5,204 bases of DNA from Micrococcales bacterium (GTDB lineage: Bacteria; Actinomycetota; Actinomycetes; Actinomycetales; Dermatophilaceae). A model generated the notes under the pieces. It worked only from the letters and a program-made list of their open reading frames with translations, did no database searches and was not told the origin of the DNA. Every line of letters starts with the position of its first letter. Position 1 is the stretch's first letter. The translations under genes and the position numbers were made by a program. Shown one piece after another: positions 1 to 4,427 of the stretch. The DNA is taken from NCBI GenBank assembly GCA_003132125.1, contig PKWT01000442.1, forward strand, positions 1 to 5,204, read 5' to 3'.

Positions 1-778
1 CTGCGTATAGGGAAGGGTTGGCCCCCGCGGCGGCGGACTGGAAGATGACCCGCATCACCCAAGGTGCCGCGACACGTACCACCGGGTTGGCGCCCATACC
101 CTGTGGGCTCGTCACCAGACCGGTTGCCGAGACTCCCGGGTGGGCCATGGCCGACGTCAATGCCAGGCCGTGGGACGCGGCCCGCCGTTGGAGCTCGGCG
201 CCAAAGAGCAGGTTGGCCAGCTTCGAGTTTCCATAGGCCCGTTCAGGCTGGTAGCTCTGCGCCGGGTTGCCGTCGAGCAGGTCGGCGCGACCGCGGTGAT
301 GGGCGATCGAGGCCACCGTGACGACGCGGGGCAGGGAGGTTGCCTTCAAGGCCGTCAGCAGCAACCCTGTCAGCGCAAAGTGCCCCAGGTGGTTGGTGCC
401 GAACTGCAGCTCGAAGCCGTCCGCGGTTGCGAGCCACTTGCGCGGCGCCATGACTCCCGCACTGTTGACCAGCAGGTTGAGCGGACCCTGCCACGTGTCA
501 GCGAAGCGGCGGACCGAGGCCAGCGAAGACAGATCCAGCTCGGCGACCCGAACGTCAACACCAGGGACGCCACCACGCCGACCGTCAACATCTCCGCGGC
601 CATTGCGGATCAGCTCTGCGGCATGCTCGCCCTTCGCGACGTTGCGGCAGGCCAGCGTGACACTGGCCCCGTGGGCGGCGAGGGATTTGGCCGTCTCGAA
701 ACCGATGCCCGAGTTGGCTCCGGTGACCACGACGGTCGTTCCGGTCAGGTCAGGCAGGTCGTTGGGGGTCCAGGTCAT
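1..778 (-). CDS. Short-chain dehydrogenase/reductase (SDR), retinol-dehydrogenase-like; C-terminus cut by window edge
   Basis: This is a probable cytoplasmic NAD(P)-dependent oxidoreductase with a Rossmann fold. The 259 residues in the window open with a beta strand and the cofactor-binding motif TGANSGIG (residues 19-26). A CRN follows strand 2 (44-46), which in this family often goes with NADP preference. ELDLSS (80-85) is the adenine-contacting region. NSAG (105-108) stands where most relatives have NNAG. The catalytic set is N129 in GTNHLGH, S157 in TVASIAH, and Y182/K186 in YGNSK. The run YGNSKLANLLF is typical of the RDH/WW-oxidoreductase-like branch. HPG (213-215) begins the substrate loop. 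Relatives are around 300 residues, so about 40 are missing at the left edge. The ATG at 778 has no Shine-Dalgarno, but a TAGCCT hexamer sits exactly 6 nt upstream, suggesting a leaderless transcript. It lies 31 nt after the DUF3027 gene on the same strand. The SDR call is very secure; the substrate cannot be told. Confidence 0.95.
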   Translation of the reverse strand, partial: MTWTPNDLPDLTGTTVVVTGANSGIGFETAKSLAAHGASVTLACRNVAKGEHAAELIRNGRGDVDGRRGGVPGVDVRVAELDLSSLASVRRFADTWQGPLNLLVNSAGVMAPRKWLATADGFELQFGTNHLGHFALTGLLLTALKATSLPRVVTVASIAHHRGRADLLDGNPAQSYQPERAYGNSKLANLLFGAELQRRAASHGLALTSAMAHPGVSATGLVTSPQGMGANPVVRVAAPWVMRVIFQSAAAGANPSLYA

Positions 779-784
779 GGCAGG

Positions 785-790
785 AGGCTA
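785..790 (-). promoter_or_regulatory. Candidate leaderless -10 box (TAGCCT) for the SDR gene
   Basis: Read on the minus strand, TAGCCT matches the TANNNT consensus of actinobacterial -10 boxes. It ends 6 nt before the A of the ATG at 778, which places the predicted transcription start on the start codon itself. No Shine-Dalgarno is present; the AGGAGG visible here is on the opposite strand. I found no convincing -35 box. The alternative is simple read-through from the DUF3027 gene, whose stop is only 31 nt upstream. Confidence 0.4.
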
Positions 791-809
791 CGGCAGAAGC
801 GGGCTCTGC

Positions 810-1544
810 TCAGAACGCGTCGGCGGCAAACTCGTCGAGAACATGCTCCTCGGGGGGCCTGGGGTCCTCGCGGACCACATCGATCTCGCTGTGCGCGCCA
901 CAACCATGGTCAAGGCTCACGACGCGACCGTCTGAGGGTGACCAGGCGTTGGCGCATACGCCGAAAAAAGATCGAAGTGCACCTGCCATCGGGACGAAGA
1001 AACCGCACGTTGAACAAGGCTCCGGGGCCTGTTCGGCGACCGGCGACTTGGGCCCGTGATCACCGTCATACCAGCGTTGGGCCGCAACCTCGCGGCCCTC
1101 GGCGGACAGAACCCGCTTGCGCCCCAGGCCCAGCTCCCACAGAACCGTCGCGTCGACGTCTTCGTCGCCCGTGGCTTCGAAGCCTGGCTCGAGACGCTGG
1201 TCGTCCTCGATGTACGGAAGCACGTCGCCGGCTCCGAGGTCGCCAGGCGCCAATCGCTGGTCGTAGGGCAGCCACTCCGGCGAGAGCAGCGCGCCCGCGC
1301 CAGGCACCAGGTTGGTCTCGCAGACCGAGGCCTCCTTGCCGCGTGGCACGCGCGCCAGAGTGATGGCCCAACGCCATCCCGGGTATGCCGTGGCGGTGCA
1401 GGCGAAGTAGTGGGTCGCGAGACGTTCCGCGTCCATCACAGCGCCCATGTGCTCGCCGACCATGCCAGGCTCGGCGATGCTCTCAGCCGCCTCGCGGGCC
1501 TGGTCCGTCGCGGCGAAGAGGATGGCGTCGGCCTTGATCGCCAT
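810..1544 (-). CDS. DUF3027 family protein, function unknown
   Basis: This 244-residue soluble protein, with no signal peptide or membrane segment, matches from memory the actinobacterial DUF3027 family over its whole length. Visible family hallmarks are GEHMG (30-34), the aromatic run PGWRWAITLAR (55-65), LLSPEWLPY (86-94), GDLGAGDVLP (101-110), LWELGLGRKRVLS (135-147) and RWYDGDHGP (157-165). The C-terminal block has CSTCGFF (177-183), C197 in GVCAN, SPSDGRVVSLDHG (202-214), C215 and H218. The Cys/His spacing suggests a metal-binding or zinc-ribbon-like fold, which is inference. The ATG at 1544 was chosen because family similarity begins there and because it follows the TGA of the cold-shock gene by only 4 nt. 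Upstream in-frame starts reach into that gene and encode an Arg/Ser-rich non-homologous stretch. It has no Shine-Dalgarno of its own, so coupling to the upstream gene is likely. The C-terminal tail (223-244) is acidic. Confidence 0.92.
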   Translation of the reverse strand: MAIKADAILFAATDQAREAAESIAEPGMVGEHMGAVMDAERLATHYFACTATAYPGWRWAITLARVPRGKEASVCETNLVPGAGALLSPEWLPYDQRLAPGDLGAGDVLPYIEDDQRLEPGFEATGDEDVDATVLWELGLGRKRVLSAEGREVAAQRWYDGDHGPKSPVAEQAPEPCSTCGFFVPMAGALRSFFGVCANAWSPSDGRVVSLDHGCGAHSEIDVVREDPRPPEEHVLDEFAADAF

Positions 1545-1548
1545 CGGG

Positions 1549-1950
1549 TCAGGCGCCGGTCTCGAGCTGGTCCGCGATCCCGCGCAGCACCTTGGCGAGC
1601 TTGGCCGCCGATGCCTTGTCCGGGTACTTGCCGCGATGAAGCGTGGTGGAGACACTGTCGAGAAGCTTGATGACGTCCTCCACGATGACCGTCATCGCCT
1701 CGGGCGAGGTGCGGTTCTTGGCAGCGACAGAGGCAACGACCGACGGAGCCGGGTCAAGCACTCGCAAGGACAGCGCCTGCGCGCCTCGCCGGCCCTCAAC
1801 CACGCCGAACTCGACTCGCGTGCCGCCCTTGAGGGTCGTGACACCGGCGGGCAAGGCATCCGCGTGCAGGAACACGTCGGTGCCGTCGTCGTCGCTGAGG
1901 AAGCCGAAGCCCTTCTCCGCGTCGTACCACTTGACTTTGCCTAAAGGCAC
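1549..1950 (-). CDS. Cold-shock domain protein with C-terminal helical extension (CspB-like)
   Basis: This is a cytoplasmic nucleic-acid-binding protein, probably an RNA chaperone or transcription antiterminator. Residues 3-66 are a cold-shock domain: GKVKWYD at the start, RNP1 KGFGF (13-17), RNP2 VFLH (26-29) and the late strand GAQALSLRV (56-64). A linker (67-82) leads to a second part, 83-131, predicted as amphipathic helices around EDVIKLLDS and KLAKVLRGIADQL. At 133 residues it is about twice the length of a classic CspA protein. It resembles, from memory, the two-part mycobacterial CspB (Rv0871) type. The GTG start at 1950 was chosen because the domain begins there (MPLGKVKW) and an AGAGG Shine-Dalgarno lies about 7 nt upstream. 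The in-frame ATG at 2013 would add a non-homologous Gly/Arg-rich leader. Codon 3 is TTA, rare in such genomes. It is the first gene of a leftward operon with the DUF3027 gene. Confidence 0.95.
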   Translation of the reverse strand: MPLGKVKWYDAEKGFGFLSDDDGTDVFLHADALPAGVTTLKGGTRVEFGVVEGRRGAQALSLRVLDPAPSVVASVAAKNRTSPEAMTVIVEDVIKLLDSVSTTLHRGKYPDKASAAKLAKVLRGIADQLETGA

Positions 1951-1954
1951 AACA

Positions 1955-1964
1955 CACCTCTTGC
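1955..1964 (-). promoter_or_regulatory. Shine-Dalgarno region that decides the cold-shock gene start
   Basis: On the minus strand, CAAGAGGTGT precedes the GTG at 1950, with the AGAGG core about 7 nt from the start. This is one of only two clear Shine-Dalgarno sites in the window. It supports the GTG start over the in-frame ATG at 2013, which lies well upstream of the domain. Confidence 0.65.
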
Positions 1965-2007
1965 TCGTGGGTCGACCGCCCCCACCAGAAGAGGGGACAG
2001 CACGGTG

Positions 2008-2020
2008 GCGCACGTTGCGC
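2008..2020. repeat. Short inverted repeat in the cold-shock gene leader (GCGCA-CGT-TGCGC)
   Basis: Five-base perfect arms flank a 3-nt centre. An imperfect outer extension pairs GGT at 2004-2006 with ACC at 2023-2025. If transcription of the cold-shock gene starts near 2022, the element forms a hairpin at the very 5' end of a leader of about 72 nt. It could equally be a DNA operator between the divergent genes. It is short enough to arise by chance in G+C-rich DNA. Confidence 0.35.
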
Positions 2021-2028
2021 TGACCACA

Positions 2029-2034
2029 AGGCTA
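2029..2034 (-). promoter_or_regulatory. Weak -10 candidate (TAGCCT) for the cold-shock/DUF3027 operon
   Basis: On the minus strand the hexamer TAGCCT is identical to the one before the SDR gene. It would start transcription near 2022 and leave a 5' leader of about 72 nt ahead of the GTG at 1950. No recognisable -35 box lies 16-19 nt upstream, so this is a weak call. Confidence 0.3.
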
Positions 2035-2110
2035 TCCGTTACCGCCACCCAGTTCTGACGGCCTCCCGGTCTGCTCGCCCCAAGACCGTTCCGAGGGCCG
2101 AACCCCGTTC

Positions 2111-2116
2111 GAGGAG
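2111..2116 (+). promoter_or_regulatory. Shine-Dalgarno (GAGGAG) ahead of the MFS gene
   Basis: GAGGAG ends 5 nt before the GTG at 2122, a good spacing for ribosome binding. It touches the GTG at 2116, which makes that start unlikely. It favours 2122 over the later GTG at 2146 if the mRNA begins upstream of it. Confidence 0.5.
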
Positions 2117-2121
2117 TGTCG

Positions 2122-3447
2122 GTGGTCTTCGTCATACTCGGGCGCGTGACGTCCCCAGCACGCGATCGCCCGTCCTTGGCGTCGTTCTGGAACGACTTGC
2201 CCCGGGATGGCAAGTTCCTGCTGTCCACTGTCGCGGTCGAGACGTTGGGCACGGGGCTGGTGCTGCCATTCGGCTTCATCTACCTGCATGAGGTGCTCGG
2301 GTTCACGATCGAGACCGCCGGCAGCCTGCTGGCGGTGCCTGCCATCGTCGGCATGGCCGTGGTCGGGCCTGCCGGAACACTCATCGACCGACTCGGCGCG
2401 CGGCGCATCATCCTCGCCGGCATGACGGCGCAGATGCTCGGCAACGCCTTGCTCGCGTTCTCCTCCACCCCGCTGACGGCCGCGCTGGCCCTGGGACTGC
2501 TCGGGGCCGCAGGTGGCGTCTTCTGGCCGGGCTTCAACGCCATGATCGGCGCCGTGGTCCCGTCGGCCATCCGGCAGCGCTACTTCGGGGTCAACTTCAC
2601 CTTGGTCAACCTGGGCATCGGCATCGGGGGACTGCTGTCGGGTTCCATCGTCGACGTCCATCGACCGGGGACGTTCGTCGCCATCTATCTCGGCAATGCG
2701 CTCAGCTTCCTCGCGCCCCTTGCGGTGCTGCTGGGACCCCTGCGACGCGTCACCGGCAAGGTCGACCACCCAGTCAACGAGCTGGACGGCTCACTGGTGC
2801 GGACGTCATACCTGGACGTCCTCCGGGACAAAGCGGTGGTGCCGGTCATCGCGTTGACCTTCCTGTCTGCGTTCGTGGGCTACGCGCAGGCCGAGGCGGG
2901 CTTCACTGCCTATGCGCGGCTCGTCGGGCAGGTCTCCACGCGAACGATCGGCTACGCCTTCGCCGCCAACACCGTGACCATCGTGCTCCTGCAGCTGCTG
3001 GTGCTGCAGCGCATCGAGGGCCGCCGCCGCACCCGCGTCATTCTTGTTCTGTCGGCTCTGTGGGCGCTGTCCTGGCTGATGACGGGAGTCTCCGGCCTGA
3101 TCCCGGGCAGCTCGGCGGCGGCAGTGCTGATCATTGGCGGCTTCTCGGTGTTCGCGCTCGGCGAGACCCTGCTTCAACCGACCATCCCGGCGATCACCAA
3201 CGACCTGTCGCCGGATCATCTGCGCGGGCGTTACAACGCGGTGATGGCCGGCGCGTTCCAGCTGGCGGCCGTCACCGGGCCGATCATGGCCGGGGTCATG
3301 CTTGGTGCCCGTTTCAACGTCGCGTTCATCGGAGTGCTCATCCTTGGCTGCGCCGTGATGGCGCTCATCGCCTTGGCGGTCGAGCACCGGATCCCTGCCC
3401 AGGCCAATGGCATCCGGTCTCCGGCGACGGAGCTCAGCCCGGTGTGA
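2122..3447 (+). CDS. Major facilitator superfamily (MFS) transporter, 12 TM
   Basis: This is an inner-membrane secondary transporter of 441 residues, most like the DHA1-type drug/solute exporters; the substrate is unknown. Twelve hydrophobic segments are visible at about 32-60, 64-84, 96-115, 117-146, 154-177, 183-206, 237-263, 275-297, 303-326, 332-352, 372-395 and 398-420. The loop after TM2 carries a complete MFS motif A, GTLIDRLGARR (85-95). A longer hydrophilic loop (207-236) between TM6 and TM7 separates the two six-helix halves. TM5 is Gly-rich (GIGIGG), a pattern common in exporters. The GTG at 2122 was chosen for its GAGGAG 5 nt upstream. The GTG at 2116 abuts that site. The GTG at 2146 would remove the odd leader MVFVILGR, which includes a rare ATA codon, and has a possible leaderless -10 (CATACT) 7 nt before it. 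The 3' end overlaps the convergent epimerase gene by 14 bp. Confidence 0.93.
   Translation: MVFVILGRVTSPARDRPSLASFWNDLPRDGKFLLSTVAVETLGTGLVLPFGFIYLHEVLGFTIETAGSLLAVPAIVGMAVVGPAGTLIDRLGARRIILAGMTAQMLGNALLAFSSTPLTAALALGLLGAAGGVFWPGFNAMIGAVVPSAIRQRYFGVNFTLVNLGIGIGGLLSGSIVDVHRPGTFVAIYLGNALSFLAPLAVLLGPLRRVTGKVDHPVNELDGSLVRTSYLDVLRDKAVVPVIALTFLSAFVGYAQAEAGFTAYARLVGQVSTRTIGYAFAANTVTIVLLQLLVLQRIEGRRRTRVILVLSALWALSWLMTGVSGLIPGSSAAAVLIIGGFSVFALGETLLQPTIPAITNDLSPDHLRGRYNAVMAGAFQLAAVTGPIMAGVMLGARFNVAFIGVLILGCAVMALIALAVEHRIPAQANGIRSPATELSPV
2133..2138 (+). promoter_or_regulatory. Possible leaderless -10 box (CATACT) for an alternative MFS start at 2146
   Basis: CATACT matches four of six bases of the TATAAT consensus and ends 7 nt before the GTG at 2146. 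If it is used, the transporter mRNA would be leaderless and begin at M-T-S-P-A-R. It competes with the Shine-Dalgarno-led start at 2122; the sequence alone does not decide between them. Confidence 0.3.
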
Positions 3448-4354
3448 TCCCCCACGGCGCAGCGAACGCCTGCCCCGGCTGGAGGACAAGCAGGTCGTCA
3501 CCAGAGTTGAAAGCGTCCGGAGGGCAGGTCATCGGCTCCACCGCGATGCCGCTGGTGCGCCGGTTGGCAAGTGGCAGTGAGTCGCCGGTGAAGACCTGCA
3601 ACCAGGGGTATGCCGTGGCATCTGCCCAGAGGGTGACCGCGTGTTCCGTGTGTGGGTGGGTGAGAGTGACCCGCCACCGACCGTCGGCGTCGGTGGCGAT
3701 GTCGGTGAATGCGGTGTCGAGCCCCAGCTCACCCAGCACTCTGGGCTCCCGGAAGTCGTGCCTGGTGCCGTCCACCGTCGCCAGCCCCGTGGGCAGCAGG
3801 CGGGCGTCCAGCTCGAGCGAGGAAGCCGCCGGGATGCCAAGCATCACCTCGTCCACGCGGGCCTCACCCACGCTGAGATACGGATGCGCCCCAAAGCCGA
3901 AGGGCGCTGCGTCGGCCCCGACGTTGCGGGCGCCGGGCGTCACGATCAGACCTGACGCCGTCATGGCGTAGGTGACCGAGAGGTCAAGGCTCCACTCCCA
4001 ACCGGGCTGCGGGCGGAGGCGATATCCGAGGGTGACCGTGTCCTCGGACTGCTCAAGCACCGACCACATCGCCCAGCGCACCAACCCGTGCACCGCGTTG
4101 CCACGGTCCGGCTCGGTGAGTGCGAGCTGGTGCTCCGTGCCGGCAAAGGAGTATCTGCCGTCACGGATCCGGTTGGGCCACGGCATCAGCAGCTGACCAC
4201 GCCCGGCCGAGGAGCGGGCGGCCGGCGAGTATCCGGCCAGCACGTCACGTCCGCGAAAGGCATAGGTGCGCAGGCCGCCGCCGACCTCGACCACGACTGC
4301 CTCGTGATCACCGTGTCGGATGGTCCATTGCTCACCGCTGGGAAAGACGCTCAC
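3434..4354 (-). CDS. Aldose 1-epimerase family protein (GalM-like mutarotase)
   Basis: This is a 306-residue cytoplasmic beta-sandwich enzyme expected to interconvert the alpha and beta anomers of an aldose or a related hexose derivative. Family landmarks appear in order: VEVGGGLRTY (22-31), MPWPNRI (57-63), GNAVHGLVR (85-93) with the conserved His89, GFGAHPYLS (153-161) with His157, LDTAFTD (212-218), YPWLQVFTGD (249-258) and the late IAVEPMT (270-276), whose Glu273 fits the catalytic base. The length is normal. The GTG at 4354 was chosen because similarity begins at once (SGEQWTIRHGD). Upstream starts as far as 4618 would overlap the next gene and add 88 Arg/Ser-rich residues. There is no Shine-Dalgarno, but TATCTT ends exactly 6 nt before the GTG, indicating leaderless expression. 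Whether it acts on galactose, glucose or another sugar cannot be told, because no sugar-catabolic neighbours are visible. Confidence 0.93.
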   Translation of the reverse strand: MSVFPSGEQWTIRHGDHEAVVVEVGGGLRTYAFRGRDVLAGYSPAARSSAGRGQLLMPWPNRIRDGRYSFAGTEHQLALTEPDRGNAVHGLVRWAMWSVLEQSEDTVTLGYRLRPQPGWEWSLDLSVTYAMTASGLIVTPGARNVGADAAPFGFGAHPYLSVGEARVDEVMLGIPAASSLELDARLLPTGLATVDGTRHDFREPRVLGELGLDTAFTDIATDADGRWRVTLTHPHTEHAVTLWADATAYPWLQVFTGDSLPLANRRTSGIAVEPMTCPPDAFNSGDDLLVLQPGQAFAAPWGITPG

Positions 4355-4360
4355 GTAGGG

Positions 4361-4366
4361 AAGATA
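4361..4366 (-). promoter_or_regulatory. Candidate leaderless -10 box (TATCTT) for the epimerase gene
   Basis: On the minus strand TATCTT fits TANNNT and is 4/6 to TATAAT. It ends 6 nt before the GTG at 4354, so transcription would begin on the first base of the start codon. No Shine-Dalgarno is present. The 73-nt gap to the upstream gene leaves room for an independent promoter. No clear -35 box is seen. Confidence 0.5.
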
Positions 4367-4382
4367 CGTGGTGCCGCTCCCG

Positions 4383-4404
4383 GTGCGGCCGGCTCCGGTC
4401 GCAC
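4383..4404 (-). terminator. GC-rich hairpin downstream of the DUF5666-like gene, possible terminator
   Basis: On the minus strand GTGCG pairs with CGCAC, then an A/C mismatch, then CCG/CGG close a small loop. It lies 23 nt past the stop at 4428 and just before the epimerase -10 candidate, a sensible place to end the upstream transcript. No U-tract follows, so it is not a textbook intrinsic terminator. Many actinobacterial terminators lack one, and such hairpins also occur by chance in G+C-rich DNA. Confidence 0.35.
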
Positions 4405-4427
4405 AGCCGACTGGATGCCCGGCGCGC

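Larger units (their letters stand above)
1951..2121. other. Divergent intergenic region between the cold-shock gene and the MFS gene
   Basis: This 171-bp spacer separates the leftward cold-shock/DUF3027 operon from the rightward transporter, so it must hold promoters for both unless the MFS gene is leaderless from 2146. It contains the cold-shock Shine-Dalgarno, a short inverted repeat (2008-2020), a TANNNT hexamer facing left (2029-2034) and a GAGGAG facing right (2111-2116). I see no credible small ORF or RNA gene. Confidence 0.7.

Noticed and set aside
781..787. AGGAGG-like Shine-Dalgarno near the SDR start
   Set aside because: AGGAGG is on the plus strand, whereas the SDR gene is on the minus strand, so it cannot serve that start. 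No plus-strand gene begins there.
140..1363. Long plus-strand open frame (407 codons) opposite the SDR and DUF3027 genes
   Set aside because: It is Arg/Gly-rich with no recognisable domain and lies wholly antisense to two well-supported families. Long antisense frames are usual in G+C-rich DNA.
1545..1655. N-terminal extension of the DUF3027 gene to the ATG at 1655
   Set aside because: It lies inside the cold-shock gene and encodes an Arg/Ser-rich stretch without family similarity. The ATG at 1544 fits the family.
1951..2013. Extension of the cold-shock protein to the ATG at 2013
   Set aside because: It adds 21 Gly/Arg/Ser residues absent from cold-shock proteins, and the GTG at 1950 has a good Shine-Dalgarno.
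2032..2769. Minus-strand open frame of 245 codons opposite the MFS gene
   Set aside because: Its His/Asp/Gln/Arg-rich composition is the typical shadow of a membrane-protein gene, whereas the plus strand encodes clear TM helices and MFS motif A.
3060..3971. Plus-strand open frame spanning the MFS 3' end and the epimerase
   Set aside because: It is out of frame with the transporter and antisense to the epimerase, with no domain. It shows only that few stops occur here.
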